Shown piece after piece: positions 48,298 to 56,740 of a stretch of 64,000 bases of DNA. A model generated the notes under the pieces. That model did no database searches. It was not told the DNA's origin and saw nothing but the letters and a program-made list of their open reading frames with translations. Source of the stretch: a virus; IMG/VR virus record IMGVR_UViG_3300034782_000062, positions 1 to 64,000 of that record; one strand, written 5' to 3'. The translations under genes were made by a program, and so were the position numbers. Numbering within the stretch: the stretch's first letter is position 1; every line of letters starts with the position of its first letter.

Positions 48298-48950
48298 CAG
48301 CCCATCTCCTCTGAGAACAGCATGCGCTCTTCTCGCTTCCGGTCGAAGTAGCGCTTGCCGAGATAAGCCGCCGTCCCCAGGATGCCTACAGCAACCCAAA
48401 CCTTTGGATCGGACAGAATCTTTCCGATGCCAGTGATCGGCGTCGTCGTGATCCTCGCTGTCGGTGTCGATCCTTCAGGAGGAAGCTCTTTCGTCGGAGA
48501 CTGAACAGGCGGCTGCGTAGTCGTAGGAGGTTCCACCGTCGGAAGACCGGGAATCTCGGGCGGCAAAGGGAGCTGTGCCTCCTCCTCACGAATCTGAGCG
48601 GCCTCCGGAGTCTCGGGATCGGCCCGCGGTGTTCCACTCGGGCAGCAAAAGCAAAAACCGGGGTTACCAGAAGCAGTCTCACAGCGCTTCGGCTCATCTC
48701 CGGTGAGAAACGTCTGCATATTCTGAACGCAGCCGTAGAGGTTGGCGACGTTGAGGTCTGGAGGATAAACTTCACCAGCGTTCTGTGGATCCTCCATGAA
48801 GCAAACTTCGTCCGGAGGATACTGTCTTCCTACGTCATCCGTCGTACACATACACTGAGGACGACCAAAGAGCGGGGCCAAATCCCAACTGCTCATCACA
48901 GACCAGCCGAGAGCACCGAGACCGCCAGGTCTTCTGTTGTACTCGTACAT
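48297..48950 (-). CDS. MYEY-family tail-anchored cysteine-rich protein
   Basis: 217 residues. MYEYNRRPGGLGALGW is the most complete form of the family tag. The cysteine-rich region (CMCTTDD, CVQN, FCFCCPSGTP) is followed by a long Pro/Thr linker (about 125-175), a transmembrane helix (about 180-200, VWVAVGILGTAAYLG) and a charged tail (RKREERMLFSEEMG). No peptidoglycan-binding-like domain. TGATG overlaps at both ends. Confidence 0.6.
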   Translation of the reverse strand: MYEYNRRPGGLGALGWSVMSSWDLAPLFGRPQCMCTTDDVGRQYPPDEVCFMEDPQNAGEVYPPDLNVANLYGCVQNMQTFLTGDEPKRCETASGNPGFCFCCPSGTPRADPETPEAAQIREEEAQLPLPPEIPGLPTVEPPTTTQPPVQSPTKELPPEGSTPTARITTTPITGIGKILSDPKVWVAVGILGTAAYLGKRYFDRKREERMLFSEEMG

Positions 48951-49402
48951 CAGATGTGCCCCTCTCTCTTCAAATACCGATACCCAAACCAGCCGCCGAC
49001 CCCGAGAGCCAACAACGCCACGACCGGACCAAACATCGAGGCAGATGCCACCTGCGGCAAAGCTGGAGGCTGAGGAGAAGTAGGCACTGGCTGAGGCTGC
49101 GGTTGCGGTTCTGGCTCTACCGGAGCTGGCTCGGCGGGCTGCACTGGGAAGTCTGGGAATCCAGGAGGACAGCACCAGACGGCACCAGCATTATTCTCCG
49201 CGGTGTTGCAAGGCCACCCAATTCGCTCACAAGCTCTGTCATAAGCGAACTGGTATTCATCCGGCTCCACGAAACAGTATTGATTCCCCCCTGGAAACTC
49301 CAAGCACTGCTTCTGTGTCCTCTCTCCGCTGAAGATCTGACCGAACGTTGGAGGTTCATTGACCTGCGACCAGCCCATCCCTCTGGGGTTGTATTCGTAC
49401 AT
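48950..49402 (-). CDS. MYEY-family tail-anchored cysteine-rich protein
   Basis: 150 residues. MYEYNPRGMGW tag, cysteines at QKQC, QYC and RAC, then GAVWCCPPGFP near residue 75. A Pro/Glu/Gln linker (PAPVEPEPQPQPQPVP) leads to a transmembrane helix (about 122-140, SMFGPVVALLALGVGGWFGY) and tail RYLKREGHI. A shorter relative of the neighbouring genes, lacking the peptidoglycan-binding-like unit. Confidence 0.6.
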   Translation of the reverse strand: MYEYNPRGMGWSQVNEPPTFGQIFSGERTQKQCLEFPGGNQYCFVEPDEYQFAYDRACERIGWPCNTAENNAGAVWCCPPGFPDFPVQPAEPAPVEPEPQPQPQPVPTSPQPPALPQVASASMFGPVVALLALGVGGWFGYRYLKREGHI

Positions 49403-49405
49403 GGA

Positions 49406-49843
49406 TCAGAACTCCTCTTCGAGTTCCAGCTCTTCTCGCTTCGCCTCGTACTCCTTGTAGCCAAAAAAGGCGATGCCAGCGAGACCAAGTGCTCCAAGCC
49501 AGAACCACCACCGGCTCGATGACTGCTGAAACCATCGACCGATACCCGGTGGCGCAGGCGGCGCAGGCGGCGTCTGACCCGGTTCCAGAGGAGGCGACCC
49601 CGGTGGACGCGGCCAACCAGGAGGACAGCACCAGACGAGACCCGGGTTTCCAGCCGGTGAGGTGCTGCAAGGCTGATTGATCGGAGCGCACCCCTGAGCA
49701 CGAGCGAAATCTTGCTCGGGCGGCTGACCATCAACGGTCGTCGTTCGAAAACAGCGCTGCTCGTAGCCCGGATAGTCAGGACACATCGGATGACCGACGA
49801 CGTCCGACCAACCGAGGCCGTACATCTGCCTAAAACCGCCCAT
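49406..49843 (-). CDS. Family tail-anchored cysteine-rich protein (MYGLGW start)
   Basis: 145 residues from the ATG at 49843 (GGAG 4 bases upstream); an in-frame ATG at 49825 would give MYGLGWSDVVG, closer to the family tag. Cysteines at HPMC, QRC, QGC and PC, then GLVWCCPPGWPRPPG. Pro-rich linker, transmembrane helix (about 113-131, WWFWLGALGLAGIAFFGY) and an acidic tail (KREELELEEEF). Overlaps the upstream gene by 14 bases. Confidence 0.6.
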   Translation of the reverse strand: MGGFRQMYGLGWSDVVGHPMCPDYPGYEQRCFRTTTVDGQPPEQDFARAQGCAPINQPCSTSPAGNPGLVWCCPPGWPRPPGSPPLEPGQTPPAPPAPPGIGRWFQQSSSRWWFWLGALGLAGIAFFGYKEYEAKREELELEEEF

Positions 49844-50762
49844 AGCGCTCCTCCTCGAACTCGAACTCTTCTTCCTTCTTTCGAGTCATGTAGGCACCAA
49901 GGACGATGATCCCCAGAAGACCAAAGCCTGCAGCAGCCCACGGGACCCAGGATGGAAGTCCGGTTGTCGGAATCGAAGGCCCCATCGACGCGGTTTGAAC
50001 TCGCGGCGGTTGCTGCGCGACGCTGGGAGGCACAGGTAGCGGAGAAAACGATGGCTTCACTACGGTAGCGACACCCGTCGGGAACGTCGTTGGTGTAGTC
50101 GTAACGGGAGGAGGGCCGGATGGAACGGTCATCCTCTGAGCGACAGTCGGGAACTGCTGAACGACCTGTTGCCAGCTCTGGCGAGCAGCAAGGCATCGGA
50201 CGCCGGCCTCGGTCTCATCGCCCCATCGACCATCGACCCCATAGCGGGGGAGAGTACATCCAGCAGCAATGACTGCGTTCTGCACTGCCTCTACCTGAGG
50301 GTCGGGCGGCAAAACAGTGCGAGCAATCCTTCTTCCAGCGGCAGCAACATTCTCCGCAAATCTCGTCAGAAGACCCTCTGCCTCTACGATTTCTTCGGCC
50401 GTGGGCGCCGGAAGTCGATTCATTTCTTCAGGGCTCAGAGCTTCTGCAAAGGTCAAGTAGTAATCACAGTCACCGGGGATATTAGGAGGACTCATCACGT
50501 TGCAATATGTTGCAACTTCAAAATTGCTGCATGGGGCGCCGCCTGAATCTACTCGACACGCCTCTGCTGCCGTAAATAGTCGTCGACATTCCGTAAAGTC
50601 AGTGCCGATCCTGTCAGGGGCGAGGTTAAAACAGACGTCTCTGGCTTGTCCCCGAGAGAGAACACCTGTCTGAACGTCGCGAAGGAGATCGGCTCCATCA
50701 CGGCCTTCGCCGTTTGTGCCCAAAGCGCCAAGCCCACCAGGTGTTCTTCGGTATTCGTACAT
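49830..50762 (-). CDS. MYEY-family protein with peptidoglycan-binding-like domain
   Basis: 310 residues. MYEYRRTPGGLGALGTNGEG joins tag and TNG motif. An N-terminal helical domain with cysteines (VCFNLA, TECRRLF, ACRVDSGGAPC) is followed by a PG_binding_1-like unit (VQNAVIAAGCTLPRYGVDGRWGDETEAGVRC, about 158-190). A Cys pair brackets the DGRWGxET motif. A long Pro/Thr/Val linker, transmembrane helix (about 274-292, VPWAAAGFGLLGIIVLGAY) and acidic tail follow. Its paralog is at 52293-52712. Confidence 0.65.
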   Translation of the reverse strand: MYEYRRTPGGLGALGTNGEGRDGADLLRDVQTGVLSRGQARDVCFNLAPDRIGTDFTECRRLFTAAEACRVDSGGAPCSNFEVATYCNVMSPPNIPGDCDYYLTFAEALSPEEMNRLPAPTAEEIVEAEGLLTRFAENVAAAGRRIARTVLPPDPQVEAVQNAVIAAGCTLPRYGVDGRWGDETEAGVRCLAARQSWQQVVQQFPTVAQRMTVPSGPPPVTTTPTTFPTGVATVVKPSFSPLPVPPSVAQQPPRVQTASMGPSIPTTGLPSWVPWAAAGFGLLGIIVLGAYMTRKKEEEFEFEEERYGRF

Positions 50763-50780
50763 TTTAAATGTTTAACCTCT

Positions 50781-51464
50781 TTAATAGGCGCCTGTCGGTG
50801 CCTCGACCCAGCGTGCCTCTCTCTCTTCAATGTCCACGTCGCCGACACCTCGGCCGCTCATCAGGTACTGCATCAAGATGAAAAGACCGATACCACCAAC
50901 ACCCACTGCCAAAATGGTCCAAGTTGCGTTCCACTCAGAACGGGCCGGTGTAGGCTGAATCGGCTGCGAGGGTTGCGTTGCGACTGGCGCTGCTGCCGCT
51001 ACAGGCCGTGGACGAAATTCCTCCGGCACCTCCACCAAAGAAAGCACAACAGGATATCGCCCAACGATACTTCCCCATCCGACAGCCTGCGCCAAACAGT
51101 TGATCCCGGAACGCGTTTCGGACCCGAAGAGACCATCTGCGCCGTAGGTCGGCAGCCTACAGCCTGCTCGAAGAATAGCCATCTGAAGCTCGCGCACCTT
51201 GTCACGTCGAGGGCAGCAGTAGTACGCACCAGCGTCTGTGGCGTCTGGCTGAGCGCAATAGGGCTCACCACCAACCTGCACTCCAACACAAGCCCGACTG
51301 TCTGCTCGACCCTCCTGCCCGGAAGGAACGCAGGCGACCTCGCCATCAGCCATCGGGAAGTCGGCACTTCCACGGCATGATTGGCCGATCCAGCTCCATG
51401 CCCCATTGGAACCGAGTGCCCCAAGGCTCATCAAAGGCCGACGTGTTCTTGTCCGCATATACAT
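50781..51464 (-). CDS. Family protein with peptidoglycan-binding-like domain
   Basis: 227 residues from the ATG at 51464 (GAGG 6 bases upstream). The N-terminus is a diverged tag (MYMRTRTRRPLMSLGALGSNGAW). Cysteines and AYYCCPRRD lead into LQMAILRAGCRLPTYGADGLFGSETRSGINC, a PG_binding_1-like unit with the same Cys pair as its paralogs. A Pro/Gln linker, transmembrane helix (about 183-201, WTILAVGVGGIGLFILMQYL) and an acidic tail follow. Confidence 0.65.
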   Translation of the reverse strand: MYMRTRTRRPLMSLGALGSNGAWSWIGQSCRGSADFPMADGEVACVPSGQEGRADSRACVGVQVGGEPYCAQPDATDAGAYYCCPRRDKVRELQMAILRAGCRLPTYGADGLFGSETRSGINCLAQAVGWGSIVGRYPVVLSLVEVPEEFRPRPVAAAAPVATQPSQPIQPTPARSEWNATWTILAVGVGGIGLFILMQYLMSGRGVGDVDIEEREARWVEAPTGAY

Positions 51465-51472
51465 GTCACACC

Positions 51473-51811
51473 TCACACAACGAAGGGAACGAGCGAGAAC
51501 GCTCTACCAATACCGTCCGCATAGGCGAACGTCGGCCCAATCGCCGGCCATGGGGCCAGCATATTCGGGTACATCGGCTCACTTCTAAGCTTGTTGTAAA
51601 GAGCAAAGCCGACGGCACCAACCGCCATCGCAAGAGCGACCTTTACCCAAAAATTGAACCGAGTCGCCTGATCCGTCACCATAGACGCCGTCTGCGTGAC
51701 CTGGTCTCCGTTCGTTCCCATTCCCTGAGGAAGGAGAGGTCGAGCAGGATTGTAGGGAACGAGGGTGCTCAGAGGAGAGAGCTGTCGACCCTTCGTCGTG
51801 TAGATGTACAT
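51473..51811 (-). CDS. MYIY-family small membrane protein
   Basis: 112 residues from the ATG at 51811 (TGATG overlap). Tag variant MYIYTTKGRQLSPLST, then GMGTNGDQ. One transmembrane helix (about 55-71, FWVKVALAMAVGAVGFALY) and a hydrophobic C-terminus (AFSLVPFVV) after a short loop. No cysteines, unlike its neighbours. Confidence 0.55.
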   Translation of the reverse strand: MYIYTTKGRQLSPLSTLVPYNPARPLLPQGMGTNGDQVTQTASMVTDQATRFNFWVKVALAMAVGAVGFALYNKLRSEPMYPNMLAPWPAIGPTFAYADGIGRAFSLVPFVV

Positions 51812-52293
51812 CAGTATCCCTCCAGCTCCATCTCCTCCTGGCGATTCTTCGCCCATCGCCAGACGAGATATCCACCGATACCCATGACACCCACCGTCAC
51901 TAGGACGGTTCCGATGCCCATGCCGATACCGGCGCCCGCTGCGGTTGCAGCAGCAGGGATCATGGACGCCGCCACCTGCTGTCCATCTCTGGGTGCAGGA
52001 ATCGCTGCTGCTCGGGCCAGCTCAGCGTCGAGGACTCCAGGCGGGCAGCAGTAGAAAACTCCCTGGTTACCCTCATCGGTATAGCAGTGGTGGTTTCCTT
52101 GGAAGCCAACTGTTCTACATCCGATGCGCTGCAAGTATTGAATCTCGGCGGAGCGACCACAGATGAGGTCACTGCTCGGGTCCATTGGGTTCGCGGCTGG
52201 ACCTGAGCACGTTTGCTGAGAGAAACGATGTTCCTGACCTGGAACGGTAAAACCACCGGTCCAGCCAAGGCCTTGACGGGCTCTTGTATACAT
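51811..52293 (-). CDS. Family tail-anchored cysteine-rich protein
   Basis: 160 residues from the ATG at 52293 (TGATG overlap). MYTRARQGLGWTGGF is a tag variant. Cysteines at QTC, LIC, GC and HC, then GVFYCCPPGVLD (about 78-89). An Ala/Gly-rich helix (AAATAAGAGIGMGIG) merges with the transmembrane segment (GTVLVTVGVMGIGGYLVW). Charged tail KNRQEEMELEGY; the terminal GY recurs in two other members. Confidence 0.6.
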   Translation of the reverse strand: MYTRARQGLGWTGGFTVPGQEHRFSQQTCSGPAANPMDPSSDLICGRSAEIQYLQRIGCRTVGFQGNHHCYTDEGNQGVFYCCPPGVLDAELARAAAIPAPRDGQQVAASMIPAAATAAGAGIGMGIGTVLVTVGVMGIGGYLVWRWAKNRQEEMELEGY

Positions 52294-52712
52294 CAGAATT
52301 GACCTCTTCTTTCTCGCTCCTCTTCCATTTTTGCTGTGACATAGGAGCCGATCATGATGATGCCGACGAGACCGACACCGGCAGCGGCCCATGGAAGCCA
52401 TGCTGGAGTCTGACCGTTTCCTGTGACTCGGGGAACGACAGAGGCGACCTGCTGCGCCACTCCCTGTTGTTGGGGAATTGTCATCCTCTGAGCGACCCAG
52501 GGCCAGCTCTGGAGAACGAAATCCCAACCGCGGCGCTCCGCGAGACAACGAGTACCCGCCTCGGTCTCTGAGCCCCATCGGCTGTCGCGGCCAAACCGCG
52601 GAAGAGAACAGCCGTTTTCGAGTATGGCACTCTGAATGGAACCAACCTGCTCCTCAGGCTCTGTTCCCAGGCCCATCATGCCCCGACGACTTCTGGTGGT
52701 GTACTCGTACAT
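52293..52712 (-). CDS. MYEY-family protein with peptidoglycan-binding-like domain
   Basis: 139 residues, the shortest of the domain-bearing members. MYEYTTRSRRGMMGLG tag directly followed by IQSAILENGCSLPRFGRDSRWGSETEAGTRC (about 25-56) and a WPWVAQRMTIP helix shared with 49830-50762. Transmembrane helix (about 106-126, LPWAAAGVGLVGIIMIGSYV) and charged tail KMEEERERRGQF. It looks like the other gene with its N-terminal domain and linker deleted. Confidence 0.65.
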   Translation of the reverse strand: MYEYTTRSRRGMMGLGTEPEEQVGSIQSAILENGCSLPRFGRDSRWGSETEAGTRCLAERRGWDFVLQSWPWVAQRMTIPQQQGVAQQVASVVPRVTGNGQTPAWLPWAAAGVGLVGIIMIGSYVTAKMEEERERRGQF

Positions 52713-52721
52713 GACGACCTC

Positions 52722-53519
52722 CTAATATCCGAGCGCGGCCAGCTCAGCCTCTTCCAGCTCGGCTTCTTCTTCCTCGCCCCTCTTGTAGAGGTAGTATCCG
52801 CCGGCTGCGAGAAGACCAACGCCTCCGAGAATGGCGAGCCAGCCCCACCAAGGCATTCCGCCAGGAACGATGCCAGCCTGCTGAATAGCAGGAGCACCCG
52901 GGGCGCCTGTCGTGGTGGTTGCTGCAGCTCCTCCGCTTGCATAGCGAACGCCGCCCTGTTCAGGGGTCTTCGACCCGGTCGCACCGGGGTCAAAGATCAT
53001 TCCGGATGGACGAGCCGCTCCGGAAGGATCGGCCATCAGTGTGCTGAGGAACGGGAAGCGCCCGGCCACGTTGGTCCAGCTCGTCTGGCCCACTGCGCAT
53101 TCGACACCACTGCGCGTGTTCGGCCCCCAGACACCATCAGCACCCGTTGAGCCGACAGAACAGCCTTGCTGGACAAGCCAGTTCTGCATCTGACGAATCT
53201 GATCACGGCTCACTGCCTGCTGGACGATCGTGCTGGGCTCTCCGGCACCAGGGCGCCCTGGCGGACAGCACCAGGTGTTTCCAGAAGCTCCCGATGATGT
53301 TCGGCAAGCCCCGGTGCCACCTCCCTGCTCAGGATACGTGACCTGGCACCCCTGGCTCACCATGAAGCCCTGTTCGCCGGTAGTAGCACAGGCAATCGTG
53401 CCACCTCCCTCACAAGGGATGCTCCGAGCGATTTCCCGACTCATCGGGATTTCCCAGTTGTACGACCACCCGAGCGCTCCCATGCCCAAACCACCGGGCT
53501 TCCTTACATATTCGTACAT
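52722..53519 (-). CDS. MYEY-family protein with peptidoglycan-binding-like domain
   Basis: 265 residues. MYEYVRKPGGLGMGALGW tag; cysteine-rich N-terminal domain ending NTWCCPPGRPG (about 83-93); PG_binding_1-like unit (MQNWLVQQGCSVGSTGADGVWGPNTRSGVEC, about 112-144); Thr/Ala/Gly linker; transmembrane helix (GMPWWGWLAILGGVGLLAAG, about 222-243); tail EEEEAELEEAELAALGY. Nearly collinear with the next gene downstream, a recent duplicate. Confidence 0.7.
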   Translation of the reverse strand: MYEYVRKPGGLGMGALGWSYNWEIPMSREIARSIPCEGGGTIACATTGEQGFMVSQGCQVTYPEQGGGTGACRTSSGASGNTWCCPPGRPGAGEPSTIVQQAVSRDQIRQMQNWLVQQGCSVGSTGADGVWGPNTRSGVECAVGQTSWTNVAGRFPFLSTLMADPSGAARPSGMIFDPGATGSKTPEQGGVRYASGGAAATTTTGAPGAPAIQQAGIVPGGMPWWGWLAILGGVGLLAAGGYYLYKRGEEEEAELEEAELAALGY

Positions 53520-53541
53520 TTTTAGCTCCTACTCTTTGCCC

Positions 53542-54405
53542 TTAGTATCCGAGCGCGGCCAGCTCAGACTCTTCACGCAGCACGTCTTCTTCCTCTCCCT
53601 TTCGGTAAAGGTAAAGACCACCCAGCGCGAGAGCGCCGACGCCTCCGAGCAGGCCCATCCAGCCCCACCAAGGCATGCCACCCGCGACCATTCCGGCCTG
53701 AGTGACCGGTGTTGTCCCCGGTGTGGTTCCAGTGCTTGCCACACGACCACCAGGGATGATGGTCTGGCCCGCAGCAACCTGCTCCGGTGTCTTTGTTCCC
53801 ACAACAGGAGGCTGAAAAACGAAGTCTGCAGGACGCGCCTGTCCGGTTGGAGTCTGCCTCATCGTGGCGACGAAGGGGAAGTTCGCAGCGATCACAGTCG
53901 CGTTCCCCTGAGCCTCAGCACACCGAACGGCCGTCGCTGTATCAGGACCCCAGATTCCATCGATGCCGTGTGTGCCGACAGAACAGTTGATGGACTCCAG
54001 CCACTGCTGAAGCTCACGAATGTCAGCACGGGACGCTCCAGCCTGAGTCACAGCCGCGCCCTCACCCGGCGTTGCACGGGGGCGACCAGGAGGACAACAC
54101 CAGACCAAGCCAGCGTTTGCCTCCGTCGTTGGACCTGTACCCGTGAAGCAAATTCGAGTGGAACCGCCCAGTTCGGTGTCGAGGTTCATGGGCCTGCAGC
54201 CTTCATTGGCCATGAAGGTGCTTTCTGCTGTTCGACCACAGGTCACGGTCCCTGAGCCATCCGGCGTTTGACACGAAGGGCCACGGAATGTCTGACCAAA
54301 TGAGGTAAAGGTGGGCATCCAGCCCAAACCGCCCGGGACGGGAACGTATTCGTGGCTGTTCTTCGAAGCGCCCAAACCGCCCGGCCTTCTTACGTACTCG
54401 TACAT
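53542..54405 (-). CDS. MYEY-family protein with peptidoglycan-binding-like domain, duplicated tag
   Basis: 287 residues from the ATG at 54405 (GAGGAG upstream). The tag occurs twice in tandem: MYEYVRRPGGLGASK then HEYVPVPGGLGW. Cysteine-rich domain ending LVWCCPPGRPR, PG_binding_1-like unit (LQQWLESINCSVGTHGIDGIWGPDTATAVRC), linker, transmembrane helix (GMPWWGWMGLLGGVGALALGG) and tail RKGEEEDVLREESELAALGY. Termini are almost identical to 52722-53519 in both protein and DNA. Confidence 0.7.
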   Translation of the reverse strand: MYEYVRRPGGLGASKNSHEYVPVPGGLGWMPTFTSFGQTFRGPSCQTPDGSGTVTCGRTAESTFMANEGCRPMNLDTELGGSTRICFTGTGPTTEANAGLVWCCPPGRPRATPGEGAAVTQAGASRADIRELQQWLESINCSVGTHGIDGIWGPDTATAVRCAEAQGNATVIAANFPFVATMRQTPTGQARPADFVFQPPVVGTKTPEQVAAGQTIIPGGRVASTGTTPGTTPVTQAGMVAGGMPWWGWMGLLGGVGALALGGLYLYRKGEEEDVLREESELAALGY

Positions 54406-54409
54406 GGTT

Positions 54410-54676
54410 TCACTCTCCTCTTCTCTTCGTGAGGTAGTAAGAAAGGCCCAGCGCAGCCACCGCGCCGAGGCCAAACCAGAACAGACCCGACGACGTAAAT
54501 GGGCCTGATACATTCGTCGTTGCTTGCACAGGTGGCTGAGAAGGGATCGCCTGGCTCTGAGCCTGAATCTGCTGCGCCCCTTGCTGGACCTGTGATGCAG
54601 TTTCCATGGCCTGTGCCACGATGAAGTCAGTGATCTGGTCGATGTTCTCCGCCGTCTGTTGGAAGTTGTTCGACAT
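54410..54676 (-). CDS. Small tail-anchored membrane protein
   Basis: 88 residues from the ATG at 54676, two bases after the upstream stop. A helical Gln/Ala-rich N-terminal region (NIDQITDFIVAQAMETASQVQQGAQQ) is followed by a transmembrane helix (about 63-82, LFWFGLGAVAALGLSYYL) and tail TKRRGE. No MYEY tag and no cysteines. Confidence 0.55.
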   Translation of the reverse strand: MSNNFQQTAENIDQITDFIVAQAMETASQVQQGAQQIQAQSQAIPSQPPVQATTNVSGPFTSSGLFWFGLGAVAALGLSYYLTKRRGE

Positions 54677-54678
54677 GA

Positions 54679-55050
54679 TCAATCCTTCGTCAGAAAAACT
54701 GTTATCGCCAAGACCGACGTCACAATGCTCGCACCTATGGCGATCTTCATGAGGCGCTGTGCACGTTCCAGCTCGGCTCGCGTTTCCTGAGCCTCCTGCA
54801 CCAGCTCCTGAGGCCGCTGCTGAAGCCAGCTCATCCACTCGCTGACGTTGAGCCCTGAGGACTCAGTACCCCCATCAGTCCCGAGCGCCGAGGTCACAGC
54901 ATACTGACGCTCACCCATGTGCCTCGGGTAGACCCACATCCGCCTACCAGAAACTGGGTTGATGAGCAGGTAGTAATCGCCAGGCTTCACGTGCGGCCTG
55001 ACAAAATACATCGGGACGCTGACTGGTTTTCGTGCAAGCTTCGATGCCAT
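54679..55050 (-). CDS. Small membrane protein with beta N-terminus
   Basis: 123 residues. Basic N-terminus, beta-rich segment (PGDYYLLINPVSGRRMWVYPRHMGERQYAV), ALGTDGGTESS (variant of the TNG motif), a coiled coil (PQELVQEAQETRAELERAQRL) and a C-terminal transmembrane helix (about 100-120, MKIAIGASIVTSVLAITVFL). Particle-like gene by motif and position. Confidence 0.55.
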   Translation of the reverse strand: MASKLARKPVSVPMYFVRPHVKPGDYYLLINPVSGRRMWVYPRHMGERQYAVTSALGTDGGTESSGLNVSEWMSWLQQRPQELVQEAQETRAELERAQRLMKIAIGASIVTSVLAITVFLTKD

Positions 55051-55059
55051 CGGCTGCTC

Positions 55060-55527
55060 CTACTCTTCTTCTCGATACTTCTTGATGAGCATCTGAATAC
55101 CAAGAGCTGCAGCCGCCCCCGCACCCAGCCAGAAGAGCTTGGCGCCGAACGTTGTTCCCTGCTGAGCAGGCGCCTCCGTGGTGCCCATGCTCGGCCCCTC
55201 CAGGACGATGCCGTAGGAGGACGACCCCGGATAGAGCGGACGACCCGGACGTCTGAGCATATTCCACTGCATGTCCGGTGCAGCAACCTCGTAGTCATAT
55301 CGAGCATAGTCATCGAAGAAAATGCCAGTGTTGCTCGGCGGTTCAGTGTCGCCGCTGAAGATCCCGTTGTCTTCGCCCTCGTAGCCGAAGATTCCGCTTC
55401 CGATCACCTTCGGGAGTCGGCCAGTCGGCGCGGCACCGTTGATGACATTGACGCCCTTGAATCCAAGGCGCTGGCGGTACCTTTCCTCACGGGGCGGAGC
55501 TTTTACGATGCTCTTTGGTGGTGCCAT
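55060..55527 (-). CDS. Tail-anchored protein with GIF motifs
   Basis: 155 residues from the ATG at 55527 (GAGGGA upstream). Basic N-terminus (PPKSIVKAPPREERYRQRLG), then three acidic-flanked GIF motifs (SGIFGYEGEDNGIFSGDTEPP, NTGIF) between about 43 and 72. The same motif ends the 1,171-residue protein and occurs in the gene at the right edge. Transmembrane helix about 128-148 (LFWLGAGAAAALGIQML). Confidence 0.55.
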   Translation of the reverse strand: MAPPKSIVKAPPREERYRQRLGFKGVNVINGAAPTGRLPKVIGSGIFGYEGEDNGIFSGDTEPPSNTGIFFDDYARYDYEVAAPDMQWNMLRRPGRPLYPGSSSYGIVLEGPSMGTTEAPAQQGTTFGAKLFWLGAGAAAALGIQMLIKKYREEE

Positions 55528-55535
55528 TGTTCCCT

Positions 55536-56069
55536 CTAATCCTTTTTCCGAGTCAGCAGCCAAATGCCAACGATCCCGAACGTCAGCACCAAGCCCCCTA
55601 TCACGATGTAGGGGACATATGACCTCTGTGGCTGAACCACGAGGGGAGCCGCAGTCGATGTTGGAGAAGGCGTTTCTTCTGACGCCGCCTCTCCCTCATC
55701 CGCTGAAGCTGTCGTTGACTGAGCTGGTGCAGGAGTTGTCGTCGTTGGAGCGCCCTTTCCGCTGGGCGCTGGAGCTGCCCCAGTCGGCGTTGCGCCGCTT
55801 GGCTGCTTTCCACCGGGCGCTCCAGTTGAAGACCCCGTAACCTCAGTCGCCGTATTGCTCGCAAACTGCTGAGCGAGCCCGGAGAACAGATTAGCGATCC
55901 CCGAGTAGATGCTTGTATCGCCCGAAGACTCCCTACCACCCTGAAGCTCTGGCGGCATCGGACGAAGACCCATTCCAGCGGACACCAGATCCTCTGGCGT
56001 CGCGAAATCCATGTCTGGGTTATCGATGTCGCCGTTCGTCCCCAGGCCAGTCATATACTCGTAAGACAT
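55536..56069 (-). CDS. MSYEY-family tail-anchored protein
   Basis: 177 residues. MSYEYMTGLGTNGDID tag; a helix around IYSGIANLFSGLAQQFASNT; a long Ser/Thr/Ala/Pro low-complexity linker; transmembrane helix (about 151-172, YVPYIVIGGLVLTFGIVGIWLL); tail TRKKD. The linker is the kind seen in O-linked or extended extracellular stalks. The next gene downstream (end part) has the same helix with a different head. Confidence 0.6.
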   Translation of the reverse strand: MSYEYMTGLGTNGDIDNPDMDFATPEDLVSAGMGLRPMPPELQGGRESSGDTSIYSGIANLFSGLAQQFASNTATEVTGSSTGAPGGKQPSGATPTGAAPAPSGKGAPTTTTPAPAQSTTASADEGEAASEETPSPTSTAAPLVVQPQRSYVPYIVIGGLVLTFGIVGIWLLTRKKD

Positions 56070-56732
56070 CTACTTTTTCCTCACGAGCAACCAAATACCG
56101 ACACCAGCGAAACCGAAGACAAGCAGCCCTCCGACGATGTAAGGAGCGATCGTTGACCCGACAGAAGGCATAGGAGCTGTTACAGCAGCGGGCGAAGGAC
56201 CAGGAGGAGGAAGGGTTTCCGTGGCTGCTGCAGCACCCGCGCCGGGAACCATCACCTGACCTGTGAGGTTGGCCGCGGTTTCCATGGCAACGCCCTGTGC
56301 CTCTTGATTTGCCTGACCCCCGATACCAAGTTTCGTTGCGACCGTCTCAAACATCGCACCGACGTCGGTAGGCCACCACGTCTGCTTTTCTGCTGTTGGG
56401 GCCGGTTCACCTGCTGCTGTTGCCGGAGCACCAGTAGTAGGGCACGAAGCCCCTACCAAGCGCTCATATTGTGAAAAAGCTGGGTCGCTGGAAAATCGAG
56501 AACGAAATCCATCGAGAACGCGACGCGCCTCATCACATCGATTCGCACGAGCAAGAGCCTGTGCTCGACGTAGAGCGTAGTTCTGAGGAGTTGCCGGGTC
56601 TTCGCGCTCCGCTTGTTCCAGAAGACGAATTGCTTCTGAGTAGTTCCCTGAATCGTAAGCGGTGCGTGCCTGCGCAGAGAGTCTTTCCGCCTCCTCGACG
56701 GTCCCCATCCCGGTCATATATTCGTAAGTCAT
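56070..56732 (-). CDS. MTYEY-family protein with TPR repeats
   Basis: 220 residues from the ATG at 56732. MTYEYMTGMGTVEEAER tag, then a tetratricopeptide-like region (about 12-85): LSAQARTAYDSGNYSEAIRLLEQAEREDP, YALRRAQALARANRCDEARRVL. TPRs mediate protein-protein contacts. A Pro/Ala linker and a transmembrane helix (IAPYIVGGLLVFGFAGVGIWLL, about 193-215) match the end of 55536-56069. A head swap on a common stalk-and-anchor is apparent. Confidence 0.65.
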   Translation of the reverse strand: MTYEYMTGMGTVEEAERLSAQARTAYDSGNYSEAIRLLEQAEREDPATPQNYALRRAQALARANRCDEARRVLDGFRSRFSSDPAFSQYERLVGASCPTTGAPATAAGEPAPTAEKQTWWPTDVGAMFETVATKLGIGGQANQEAQGVAMETAANLTGQVMVPGAGAAAATETLPPPGPSPAAVTAPMPSVGSTIAPYIVGGLLVFGFAGVGIWLLVRKK

Positions 56733-56740
56733 GATTCTAC

